Shown: positions 54,715-64,000 of the stretch, in pieces | Layout: each line of letters opens with the position of its first letter | Numbering within the stretch: position 1 is the stretch's first letter | From: Erythrobacteraceae bacterium CCH12-C2 | GTDB taxonomy: Bacteria; Pseudomonadota; Alphaproteobacteria; Sphingomonadales; Sphingomonadaceae | DNA: 64,000 nt | NCBI GenBank assembly: GCA_001556995.1 | Contig: LSKF01000102.1 | Coordinates: 1 to 64,000 of the forward strand | Reading direction: 5' to 3' | Position numbers and translations under genes: made by a program | Notes under the pieces: model-generated | The model's input: the letters and a program-made list of their open reading frames with translations, nothing else | Database searches by the model: none | What the model was told of the DNA's origin: nothing

Positions 54715-55506
54715 TCAGACGACCGCCCGACCATAGAGGTGCCAGGTCGCATGACCCAGCACCGGGAGCGCGACCAGCAGGCCGAGGAATGCCGGGATCA
54801 GTGCGACGAACAGCACCGCAGCGATCACCGCTGCCCAGCCGATCATCACCATGAAGTTGCCCCGCACCACCTTGAGACTGGTGATGATCGCGGTGAGGAA
54901 ATCGACCTTGCGATCGACCAGCATCGGCAGGCTGATGACCGTCATCGCGTAGAAAGCAAAGGCCATCACCGCCCCCACGGCGCTGCCCACTGCCAGCATG
55001 GCAAGGCCCGCAGGGGTCAGGAAGGCCGCCAGTGCATCGCCGCCGCCGCCCATGCCGCTTTCGGCCATGAAGATCGCGAAGATCGCGTGCGCCACGATCA
55101 TCCAGAAGGAAAAGGCGACGAACACGATCACCCCCATCGAGAGGATCTGGTCATCCCCATGCCCCTTGAGCGCGCCCAGCACCGCGCCCCATGTCAGCGG
55201 CTCACCCGCAGCGCGGCGACGACTGGCTTCGTAAAGGCCAACGGCGATGAAGGGCGCAATCAGCGGAAAGCCTGCTATGGCAGGGATCAGCCAGGTCGGT
55301 TCGCCCCCGGTCAGGCTCGCCCAGCCAATTGCGAGCCCCGCCAGCACATAAACCCCTCCAAAGAACAGGCCAAAGCGCGGCATTGCGGCAAAATCGCGCC
55401 AGCCTGCCGCAAGGGCTGCGGCCAGATCCGACCACGTGAGGTCGCCCGCCACTTGCGGCGTCTGCGGGGCGAGCGGCAGGGCTGCATCCTGCTCCACCAG
55501 TGCCAT
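54715..55506 (-). CDS. DUF2189 membrane protein
   Basis: A 263-residue protein with about six membrane helices; DLTWSDLAAALAAGWRDFAA before the first helix and the overall hydrophobic pattern match DUF2189, a family of unknown function in alphaproteobacteria (some members near cytochrome oxidase genes). It is separated by about 70 bases from the amidohydrolase gene. Confidence 0.85.
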   Translation of the reverse strand: MALVEQDAALPLAPQTPQVAGDLTWSDLAAALAAGWRDFAAMPRFGLFFGGVYVLAGLAIGWASLTGGEPTWLIPAIAGFPLIAPFIAVGLYEASRRRAAGEPLTWGAVLGALKGHGDDQILSMGVIVFVAFSFWMIVAHAIFAIFMAESGMGGGGDALAAFLTPAGLAMLAVGSAVGAVMAFAFYAMTVISLPMLVDRKVDFLTAIITSLKVVRGNFMVMIGWAAVIAAVLFVALIPAFLGLLVALPVLGHATWHLYGRAVV

Positions 55507-55585
55507 CGCTGACCTCCCCTTCCAATCCTTATTTGCTCGAGACTAGCGCGCAATTTGCGGATTGTGCAAGCGAGGGGCGTCAATC

Positions 55586-57268
55586 TCACATCTTGGCAAA
55601 GGCACTGTTGGCCGCGCTCAGCACGGCGCGCACGCTGGCGGTGGCAATGTCCTCATCGATCCCGCAGCCCCAGAGCGTGTGCCCTTCCGGCGTGCGGCAT
55701 TCGAGATAGGCCGCAGCGCGCGCATCGGTGCCAGCGCCCAGCGCGTGCTCGGTGTAGTCCACCACTTCAAGTTCCACCCCGAATGCGTCGCGCAAGGTCG
55801 TCATCACGCTCGAGATGAGGCCATTACCGCGCCCCGAGACGCTCTGTTCGATCCCATTGACTGCGATGGTCCCGGCAAAGATGCGGGTGCCGTCAGACGC
55901 ACGGCTTTCCTCGTAACCAACCAGCTGGAAATGCTTGGGGTGGGTCTGGACGTGGTAGGCGCGGCGGAAGGCGTCCCAGATGTCGGCGGCGGCGAGTTCA
56001 CGACCCAGATCATCGGCCATCGCCTGCACGTGCCGTGAGAAATCGGCTTGCATTTTCTTGGGTAGTTTGAGGCCCTGATCCTTCTCCAGCACCCAGGCGA
56101 AACCGCCTTTGCCGGACTGCGAATTGACCCGGATCACCGCTTCGTAATTGCGCCCGAGATCGGCCGGGTCGATCGGCAGATAGGGCACGCGCCAGGCCTC
56201 GTCATTCTGCGCTTCGCGCGCCTCGAAACCCTTCTTGATCGCGTCCTGATGGCTGCCGCTGAACGCGGTGTAGACCAGCTCGCCGCCGTAAGGGTGGCGT
56301 TGGTGGACGGGGATCTGGTTGCAATATTCCACTGTCTCGATCACCCGGTCGATGTCCGAGAAATCGAGCCCCGGATCGACCCCTTGGGTGTAGAGGTTCA
56401 ATGCCATGGTCACGAGGCAGCAATTGCCAGTGCGCTCGCCATTGCCGAACAGGCATCCTTCAACCCGGTCCGCGCCCGCCATCAGGCCCAGTTCTGCCGC
56501 CGCCACGCCTGTGCCGCGGTCATTGTGCGTGTGGAGCGAGATGACCGCGCTCTCGCGGTTCGGCAGGTGACGGCCAAAATACTCGATCTGGTCCGCGTAG
56601 ATGTTGGGCGTCGCCGCCTCAACCGTGGCGGGCAGGTTGAGGATGATCGGATGGTCGGGCGTGGGGGCAAGCACCTCCATCACCGCCGCGCAGACCTCGA
56701 TGGAGAAATCGAGTTCGGCGGTGGAGAACGTCTCCGGCGAATACTGGAAATGCCAGTCCGTGCCCGGATAGCGCGCGGCTTCATCGCGCATCACCTTGGC
56801 ACCGGCGACAGCGATGGCCTTCACCTCCTCCTTCGACATGCGGAACACGATGTCGCGCCATGCCGGGCTAACCGCGTTGTAGAGGTGAACAATCGCGGCG
56901 CGCGCGCCTTCGAGACTGGCAAAGCTGGTGCGGATCAGGTCTTCGCGGCTTTGGGTCAGCACCTGAACGATCACATCATCCGGGATGGCGTTCGATTTGA
57001 CGAGGCCGGAGATGAAATCGAACTCGGTTGCCCCGGCGCTGGGAAAGCCGACTTCGATTTCCTTGACCCCAATCTCGACCAGCAGGTCAAAGAAGCGCCG
57101 CTTCTTCACCGCGTCCATCGGATCGATGATCGATTGGTTGCCGTCGCGCAGATCGGTCGAGAGCCAGCGCGGGGCTTTTTCGATCAGGCGGCTTGGCCAT
57201 TGCCGGTCAGGCAGATGGATTTGCCCGAAGGCACGATATTTGGCGGAAGGATCCTTGAGCATAGGCAT
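55586..57268 (-). CDS. leuA: 2-isopropylmalate synthase
   Basis: A 560-residue enzyme condensing acetyl-CoA with 2-oxoisovalerate, first step of leucine synthesis. It is the long LeuA type 2 (yeast/actinobacterial form). The metal/substrate motif is TDLRDGNQSI; HTHNDRGTGVAAAELGLMAG gives the HxH metal ligands and the HMGL-type signature, and the C-terminal LeuA dimer regulatory domain (leucine feedback) is present from about residue 420. Start ATG 57268 or 57262. A leucine-rich leader peptide lies upstream. Confidence 0.95.
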   Translation of the reverse strand: MPMLKDPSAKYRAFGQIHLPDRQWPSRLIEKAPRWLSTDLRDGNQSIIDPMDAVKKRRFFDLLVEIGVKEIEVGFPSAGATEFDFISGLVKSNAIPDDVIVQVLTQSREDLIRTSFASLEGARAAIVHLYNAVSPAWRDIVFRMSKEEVKAIAVAGAKVMRDEAARYPGTDWHFQYSPETFSTAELDFSIEVCAAVMEVLAPTPDHPIILNLPATVEAATPNIYADQIEYFGRHLPNRESAVISLHTHNDRGTGVAAAELGLMAGADRVEGCLFGNGERTGNCCLVTMALNLYTQGVDPGLDFSDIDRVIETVEYCNQIPVHQRHPYGGELVYTAFSGSHQDAIKKGFEAREAQNDEAWRVPYLPIDPADLGRNYEAVIRVNSQSGKGGFAWVLEKDQGLKLPKKMQADFSRHVQAMADDLGRELAAADIWDAFRRAYHVQTHPKHFQLVGYEESRASDGTRIFAGTIAVNGIEQSVSGRGNGLISSVMTTLRDAFGVELEVVDYTEHALGAGTDARAAAYLECRTPEGHTLWGCGIDEDIATASVRAVLSAANSAFAKM

Positions 57269-57315
57269 GGGATGAAAACTCGTCGCGTCAATGGGGGAGA
57301 AGGCTGCGGCAGTTA

Positions 57316-57369
57316 CCCTTGGGCGGGAGCCGCTCGCGTCCGTCGCGCGCGGCGATTTACGCCCAAGGG
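57316..57369 (-). promoter_or_regulatory. Hairpin in the leuA leader
   Basis: CCCTTGGGCG (57369 to 57360 on the minus strand; 57316-57325 on the + strand) and its perfect 10-base complement CGCCCAAGGG form a stem around a GC-rich loop that can also fold. The upstream arm overlaps the last codons of the leader peptide, as expected for ribosome-dependent control. No T-run follows, so the exact switch is unclear. Confidence 0.55.
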
Positions 57370-57407
57370 CGCATAAGTCGAAGCAGCAGGAGGCTCTCGA
57401 TTTTCAT
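57357..57407 (-). CDS. leuL: leu operon leader peptide (attenuation)
   Basis: A 16-codon reading frame on the minus strand encodes MKIESLLLLRLMRPWA, with four leucines in a row plus a fifth, ending TAA. It starts 139 bases upstream of leuA and runs into the stem at 57360-57369. Leucine-rich leaders of this size control leuA by attenuation in proteobacteria (family knowledge). A -10-like GATAAT lies about 20 bases upstream. No strong ribosome site is seen. Confidence 0.7.
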   Translation of the reverse strand: MKIESLLLLRLMRPWA

Positions 57408-57467
57408 CGCCCGAAGTCTTTGCCGATTATCCCTCAGCACGCAAGCCGGTAATCACCCGGGGGAGCC

Positions 57468-57920
57468 TTACCCGCAGCGCGCGTCGGCGATCATGTTCTG
57501 GGCATCGAGCATGATCGACAGGCGCGGATTGGTGGGATCAGGGTTCACAAAACCAGCGCTGCCAAAAACGACAAACCGCAGATTGTCGGTGCGGCCCAGC
57601 ACCTTGACGATCTCGGCACGCGTGGCCTGATCCGCGGGCCTGCCGAGGAAGGGCCCCATCAGGTTTGCGCCGCAGGTCTTGGAGGCAGGATCGGTCAGCG
57701 TTCCGCGCGCGTAGGGCCCTGGGGCTGCGCCGGGGAGCGGCTCGGCAATCGTGGGGGTCACCGTCGCCAGCGGGGTGGGGGTCGCCTCGGGCTGGCCGAT
57801 CCGCGCCGCGAAGCTTTCGGCGTCATTGGCAGGCTGCTCGGGCTCGCTCCCGCAAGCGGCGAGCGTCAGTGCGGCAACGGCAAAGGGCAGGGTGCGCAGG
57901 GTGTGAGCAAGGCTGATCAT
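57468..57920 (-). CDS. Lipoprotein with I78 peptidase-inhibitor domain
   Basis: A 150-residue lipoprotein: signal peptide with lipobox LAAC near residue 23, a Pro/Thr/Ala-rich linker (residues about 28-75), and an I78 (Elafin-like) inhibitor domain starting CGANLMGPFLGRPADQATRA and ending MIADARCG, with the two domain cysteines. Family members are small protease inhibitors. It lies directly upstream of the leuA leader on the same strand. Confidence 0.82.
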   Translation of the reverse strand: MISLAHTLRTLPFAVAALTLAACGSEPEQPANDAESFAARIGQPEATPTPLATVTPTIAEPLPGAAPGPYARGTLTDPASKTCGANLMGPFLGRPADQATRAEIVKVLGRTDNLRFVVFGSAGFVNPDPTNPRLSIMLDAQNMIADARCG

Positions 57921-57993
57921 GGTGTCCGGTCCCTCGTGAATGGCGACAGCGTCAAAGCGCGCCTTGCGTTACCGGTTTATGACAGCGGCGGCT

Positions 57994-59145
57994 TTAACCG
58001 CGACGGCGCAGCCGATCCGAGGTCAACTGGTCGATCCGCGTCACCCCCATCAGCCGCATCCCGCGCTCGATCTCGTCCTTGAGGATGCCGAGCGCGCGCT
58101 CGACCCCAGCTTGGCCCGCTGCTGCCAAAGCATAAAGATAGAGCCGCCCGCCCGACGCGGCGGTGGCACCGCTGCACAGCGCCTTCAGGACATGGGTGCC
58201 GCGCCGGACTCCGCCATCACAGATGATTTCGATCTGACCTCCCACCGCATCCACGATCTCGGGCAACTGGTCAAAGGGCGAACGCGAGCCATCAAGCTGG
58301 CGGCCCCCGTGGTTCGAGATCATGATCGCATCCGCCCCGATTGCCACCGCCCGGCGCGCGTCGCCCGCGCTCATCACGCCTTTGAGCACGAAGGTGCCGC
58401 CCCACTGCTCGCGGATGCGGGCGGCGGTGTCCCAATCCATCGTCGGGTCGAGCATGGTGTTGAAATAGTCTGCGATGCTGACCGCTTTGCCGCTGCCCTC
58501 GGCGACATGGGTGTCGAGATTGGGCAGGCGGAACTTCTCGCGCAGCACGTAATCAAGCGTCCACTTTGGCCGTGTGGCATAGCTCCACACGGCTGACGGG
58601 GTAAAGCGCGGCGGGGTGGTGAAGCCGGAACGCAGGCACCGCTCGCGCTTGCCCGAAACAATGGTGTCGACCGTCAGCGCCAGAGCGTCGAACTTCGCCG
58701 CCTGACAGCGTTCGATCATGTGGGTGTTGAGCCCCTTGTCCTTGTGGACATAAAGCTGGAACAATTTCGGGCCGGTGGTGAGCGCGGCAATCTCTTCGAT
58801 CGAGCGGGTGGCAAGGCTGGAGATGCCGAACCACAGCCCGTATTTTTCCGCCGCCCGCGCGACCGCCCGCTCGCCCTCCCAATGGAAGGCGCGTTGAACA
58901 GCGGTGGGGGAGAGGATCAGCGGCAGCGCCGACCGCCGCCCGAGCAGCGTGCAGGAGGTGTCGATTGCGGCGACTCCGGCGAGCACGTCGGGGACCAGAT
59001 CGACCTCGGCAAAGGCAGCGGTGTTGCGCGCTTTGGCTAGCTCGTCATCTGCAGCGCCATCGATGTAGTCGAAGACGGGGAAGGGCAGGCGCGCTTTCGC
59101 CAGCTTCCGAAAATCCTCGATATTGTGACAGTCAGACAAGCGCAT
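57994..59145 (-). CDS. lldD: FMN-dependent alpha-hydroxy-acid dehydrogenase (L-lactate dehydrogenase-like)
   Basis: A 383-residue FMN enzyme. N-terminal FPVFDYIDGAADDE and the catalytic/FMN loop ISNHGGRQLDGSRSPFDQLP with the active-site His and Arg are diagnostic; KGVMSAGDARRAV is the FMN-phosphate region. It probably oxidises L-lactate to pyruvate and passes electrons to the respiratory chain; substrate inferred. Confidence 0.92.
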   Translation of the reverse strand: MRLSDCHNIEDFRKLAKARLPFPVFDYIDGAADDELAKARNTAAFAEVDLVPDVLAGVAAIDTSCTLLGRRSALPLILSPTAVQRAFHWEGERAVARAAEKYGLWFGISSLATRSIEEIAALTTGPKLFQLYVHKDKGLNTHMIERCQAAKFDALALTVDTIVSGKRERCLRSGFTTPPRFTPSAVWSYATRPKWTLDYVLREKFRLPNLDTHVAEGSGKAVSIADYFNTMLDPTMDWDTAARIREQWGGTFVLKGVMSAGDARRAVAIGADAIMISNHGGRQLDGSRSPFDQLPEIVDAVGGQIEIICDGGVRRGTHVLKALCSGATAASGGRLYLYALAAAGQAGVERALGILKDEIERGMRLMGVTRIDQLTSDRLRRRG

Positions 59146-59309
59146 CTTGGCGATCAGCCTTGGCTTACCGGGGGAGGCTTGTCGAATAATTTTCTACGTT
59201 CGTAACCGTTTGACGTGGTCATCCGAAAGACAGGCAACGCGGTCGCATGAATGATGATGCAGCAAGCGCAGACCATCTGTCCTGAGCGCCAGTTCAAAGG
59301 AGAACACTG

Positions 59310-59804
59310 ATGAAATCGATCCGGTACCTGTTCCTTGCGGCCACGCTTACCGTTCCTTTGGTGCTTCCGGTCTCGGCCATGGCCGATGGCGGCACCTATG
59401 TCACTGGCAGCGCCAAGGTGGCCGTCGGAGGCTATGACGCGGTCAGCTATTTCCGCGGTAATGGCACCCCGGCCAAGGGCGACGCGCGCTTCAAGGTCAC
59501 GTATCGCGGCGCGCTGTGGCACTTTTCCAGCCAAGCTAATGCCGACGCGTTCAAGGCCAATCCCACCGCCTTCGCGCCGCAATATGGTGGCCACTGCTCC
59601 TGGGCAATCGCTCAGGGCTACCTCGCTCCGGGTGATCCCACCGCCTACGACATTGTCGATGGCAAGCTCTACCTGAACTACGACCAGGGCATCCGCGCCA
59701 AGTGGCGCAAGAATATCTCGGGCTTCATTGCCAAGGGCGGGCCCAACTGGGCCAAGATCCCCGCTGGCAAGACTTACGGCGGATCATCCTGGTTCGGATC
59801 GTAA
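59310..59804 (+). CDS. Secreted YHS-domain protein
   Basis: A 164-residue protein with a signal peptide (first 25 residues, ending VSAMADGG). The YHS-like domain has AVGGYDAVSYFRGNGTPAKG and FSSQANADAFKANPTAFAPQ, followed by YGGHCSWAIAQGY. A metal- or haem-associated role is often proposed but unproven. AAAGGAG is seven bases before the ATG. Convergent with the YceI gene. Confidence 0.85.
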   Translation: MKSIRYLFLAATLTVPLVLPVSAMADGGTYVTGSAKVAVGGYDAVSYFRGNGTPAKGDARFKVTYRGALWHFSSQANADAFKANPTAFAPQYGGHCSWAIAQGYLAPGDPTAYDIVDGKLYLNYDQGIRAKWRKNISGFIAKGGPNWAKIPAGKTYGGSSWFGS

Positions 59805-59873
59805 TCCGCCGCACGATGGGTGGCTGGCGGGTCTCCCCCTTTGGGCCCGCCAGTCGCCTTGAACCGGCCCGGC

Positions 59874-60536
59874 TTACTGCTTTTCGAAGGCCGCGCTGAT
59901 CGTGAGCGTCACGTCCTTGCCGACAAAGGGCACGGCGTAATTGATGCCCCATTGGGTGCGGTCGATCACCGTGCGGGCATGGAAGCCAACCGTGTCCTTC
60001 TTGTTGAAGGGATTGGCACCCGCGCCGACGAATTCGGTTGCGAGGGTAACCGGAGCATTCTTTCCGTTCATCGTGAGCGTTCCGGTGATGTCGGCGGTGT
60101 TGGCTCCGGTGCGGGTGACCTTGCTCGAGGTAAAGCGCGCCATGCCCGGCGTGGGCCCGAAGAAATCAGGCGCGCCGCCATCCTTGCCCGCGCGCAGCAA
60201 GTGCTCCTTGAGGCCCGCGCTGGCGACCGTTACTTCAGCGACCGGGATCATGATGTCGACCTTGGCCGCTTCGATCTTGGCCGGGTCCATGGTCATGGTG
60301 CCGGTGATATTGCCGAACAGGCCGAAATAGTCGTTGAAGCCGAAATGGCTGACCTGCCAATTGACCAGCGTGTGCCCGGCATCGAGCGCATAGGTGCCTG
60401 CGGTGACCCGCGTGGCATCCTGCGCCCCCGGCACCTGCCGAGCGCCTTGCGCCACGAGGGCTGGGGCGGCAGCGATACCGGCGGTGACAGCAACAAGGCT
60501 TGCCGCAGCGGCGGCGGCGAAAGTGAGACGGTTCAT
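59874..60536 (-). CDS. YceI-family periplasmic protein
   Basis: A 220-residue secreted lipocalin-fold protein. The signal peptide starts MNRLTFAAAAAASLVAVTAG. The mature YceI domain begins YALDAGHTLVNWQVSHFGFN and ends with WGINYAVPFVGKDVTLTI. Family members bind isoprenoid-type lipids. ATG 60536 is preceded by AGGAGGG; it follows ilvC by 73 bases and is probably under separate control. Confidence 0.92.
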   Translation of the reverse strand: MNRLTFAAAAAASLVAVTAGIAAAPALVAQGARQVPGAQDATRVTAGTYALDAGHTLVNWQVSHFGFNDYFGLFGNITGTMTMDPAKIEAAKVDIMIPVAEVTVASAGLKEHLLRAGKDGGAPDFFGPTPGMARFTSSKVTRTGANTADITGTLTMNGKNAPVTLATEFVGAGANPFNKKDTVGFHARTVIDRTQWGINYAVPFVGKDVTLTISAAFEKQ

Positions 60537-60609
60537 CGGGAATGGCCCTCCTTTGTGGTTTGGAGGCTCAACCCCCGATGCGCCGCAATCGTTCCCTTGG
60601 GCTGACGCC

Positions 60610-62243
<1,634 letters not shown>

Positions 62244-62268
62244 GGCATGTGTTCCTTGCGGCGGCGGC

Positions 62269-64000
62269 TTACACCAGCGCCTTGGCCTCGTCATCCATGA
62301 TGCCGTCGACCTTGTCGCCATAAAGCAGCATGTCCGTATGCGCCGCGCCTGATGGGATCATGGGCAAGCAATTGGCATCCTGCGCGACGAGGCAATCGAC
62401 CATTACCGGGCCTGGGTGATCGAGCATCCGCATGATCCCGTCATCGAGCTCGGTCTCGTCATGGATTCGGATGCCCTTCCATCCGTAAGCTTCGGCCAAG
62501 CGCACGAAATCGGGCAGGCTGTCCGAATAGGAGTTCGAATAGCGGCTCTCATAGGTCAGTTCCTGCCACTGGCGGACCATGCCCATGTATTCGTTGTTGA
62601 GGATGAACACCTTGACCGGCAGGCGATACTGGCTCGCGGTGCCGAGCTCCTGGATATTCATTTGGATGCTGGCCTCACCAGCGATGTCGATCACGAGCGC
62701 ATCCGGGTGGCCCAGCTGCGCGCCGATGGCGGCGGGCAGGCCATAGCCCATCGTGCCGAGCCCACCGCTGGTGAGCCACTTGTTGGGGTCTTCAAACCCA
62801 AAATATTGCGCCGCCCACATCTGGTGCTGGCCGACTTCGGTGGTGATGATCGGGCTGCGTTGGTGGGTGAGGGCGTGCAGGCGCTCAACCGCGTGCTGCG
62901 GCATGATCATGCCGGGGTGCTTCACCGAGCGTTCGGGATAGGCGAGGCACTCGCGCGCGCGCCAACCCGCGATCCTGGCCTTCCATTCGCCGAGGTTCTT
63001 GGGCTGCCGCGTGCCCCACGCCGCAATCAGCTGCGCCACCACCGTGCCGCAATCGCCGACGATGCCGAGGTTGACCGGCACGGTCTTGTTGATCGAGGAG
63101 CGATCGATATCGATGTGGATTTTCTTCGAGTTCGGCGAGAAGGCATCAAGCCGTCCGGTCACCCGGTCATCAAACCGCGCGCCGATGCACACCATCACGT
63201 CGCACTGGTTCATCGCCATATTGGCTTCATAAGTGCCATGCATCCCCAGCATCCCGAGCCAATCGGGATGCTGCGAGGGAAAGGCGCCTAGGCCCATCAG
63301 CGTTGAGGTGACAGGCGCGCTGGTCAAATCCTGCAGCTGGCGCAGCAGGTCGCTCGCCTGAGGCCCTGAATTGATCACCCCGCCGCCGGTGTAGAAAATC
63401 GGGCGCTCAGCATTGGCGATCATCTCGATGGCTTCGATAATCTGTTCGGGCGGAGCGACGGTCTGCGGCGCGTAGCGGTGCGACCCTGCGCGGGTCAGTG
63501 CGCGGCGCTCTGAGGGGACGGCGATCTGCACATTCTTTGGGATGTCGATAACGACCGGGCCGGGCCGGCCCGTGGTCGCGATCAGGAAGGCTTCCTTGAT
63601 CGTCGCGGCGAGATCGGCCGGGTCTTTGACCAGATAATTGTGCTTGGTGCAGTGCCGGGTGATGCCGACCGTGTCGGCTTCTTGAAAGGCGTCGGTGCCG
63701 ATGAGGGCGGTCGGCACCTGCCCGGTGATCACCACCAGCGGGATCGAATCCATCCAGGCATCGGCAATTCCGGTAACCGCATTGGTCGCGCCCGGACCAG
63801 AAGTGACGAGCACCACCCCGGGCTTGCCGGTGGCTCGGGCGTAGCCTTCTGCCGCGTGCGCTGCGCCCGCTTCGTGGCGGACGAGGATGTGGCGGATGCG
63901 TTCATCGCCGAACAATTCATCATAGATCGGCAGCACCGCGCCGCCGGGATAGCCGAACACGAATTCGACGCCTTGTTCGACAAGGCATTGCACGAGGATA
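62269..64000 (-). CDS. ilvB: Acetolactate synthase large subunit (5'-partial)
   Basis: A ThDP enzyme making acetolactate, the first step of valine/leucine synthesis. At least 577 residues are present; the N-terminus lies beyond the right edge, because the frame continues through ILVQCLVEQGVEF to the last base and GTG 63993 is internal. Catalytic Glu region HEAGAAHAAEGYARATGKPG and ThDP motif IDIAGEASIQMNIQEL ending in NNEYMGMV are visible. Confidence 0.95.
   Translation of the reverse strand, partial: ILVQCLVEQGVEFVFGYPGGAVLPIYDELFGDERIRHILVRHEAGAAHAAEGYARATGKPGVVLVTSGPGATNAVTGIADAWMDSIPLVVITGQVPTALIGTDAFQEADTVGITRHCTKHNYLVKDPADLAATIKEAFLIATTGRPGPVVIDIPKNVQIAVPSERRALTRAGSHRYAPQTVAPPEQIIEAIEMIANAERPIFYTGGGVINSGPQASDLLRQLQDLTSAPVTSTLMGLGAFPSQHPDWLGMLGMHGTYEANMAMNQCDVMVCIGARFDDRVTGRLDAFSPNSKKIHIDIDRSSINKTVPVNLGIVGDCGTVVAQLIAAWGTRQPKNLGEWKARIAGWRARECLAYPERSVKHPGMIMPQHAVERLHALTHQRSPIITTEVGQHQMWAAQYFGFEDPNKWLTSGGLGTMGYGLPAAIGAQLGHPDALVIDIAGEASIQMNIQELGTASQYRLPVKVFILNNEYMGMVRQWQELTYESRYSNSYSDSLPDFVRLAEAYGWKGIRIHDETELDDGIMRMLDHPGPVMVDCLVAQDANCLPMIPSGAAHTDMLLYGDKVDGIMDDEAKALV

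Noticed and set aside
57316..57369. leuA leader hairpin as a complete intrinsic terminator
   Set aside because: No T-run follows on the minus strand; it is kept only as a regulatory hairpin.

Overview
The window reads as chromosomal DNA of an alphaproteobacterium of the order Sphingomonadales, most likely family Erythrobacteraceae (genus not assigned). The grounds are high G+C, an alphaproteobacterial-type 6S RNA between zapA and the 5-formyltetrahydrofolate cyclo-ligase gene, LexA boxes of the alphaproteobacterial form GAAC-N7-GAAC, short dispersed repeats typical of sphingomonads, and a PrsK/PrsR pair of the PEP-CTERM/exopolysaccharide system. Family names are from recognition of sequence motifs; no database search was run.

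Layout. 1-3.6 kb: 3' part of an E2 acyltransferase gene, a YdeI-like gene, tRNA-Asp, then a leftward block with cyclo-ligase, 6S RNA and zapA. 3.8-12.1 kb: rightward central-carbon block tkt-gap-pgk, two small genes, class I aldolase, thiE, an RsuA-type pseudouridine synthase and rlmJ. 12-17.9 kb: efp, an inositol-monophosphatase-family gene, tRNA-Leu, an SLC13 permease and a secreted M20 amidohydrolase. 18-21.1 kb: aceA divergent from an ScfR/RamB-type regulator, with a palindromic operator candidate between them. 21.3-27.6 kb: tightly coupled glycosyltransferase-prsK-prsR-TPR lipoprotein operon. 27.7-32.4 kb: transporters, a TerC-like membrane protein and panB. 32.5-42.1 kb: DNA-damage island. 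42.1-48.4 kb: Pho regulon (phoR-pstC-pstA-pstB-phoU-phoB, leftward, no pstS). 48.5-55.5 kb: tRNA-Glu, recJ, flavodoxin-like, an unknown/AHH-nuclease gene pair, nitronate monooxygenase, amidohydrolase, DUF2189. 55.6-64 kb: branched-chain amino-acid genes leuA (with a newly read leader peptide) and ilvB-ilvN-ilvC, plus lldD, YHS and YceI genes.

The most unusual part is the DNA-damage island. Two near-identical SOS promoters (-35 TTGCCA or TTGGCA, 17-bp spacer, -10 inside the LexA box) start imuA-imuB and a radical-SAM gene followed by a DUF4130-UdgX fusion and dnaE2 (imuC). A mobile palindromic repeat of about 171 bp has entered this second unit repeatedly. Two copies lie in frame inside dnaE2, in the same orientation and reading phase, each adding 57 codons. 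A nested copy-within-copy forms a long inverted repeat just upstream of the udgX start codon. A different GC-rich palindrome lies in frame in the linker of the E2 protein at the left edge. In-frame palindromic elements of this kind resemble in concept the palindromic elements of Rickettsia genes.
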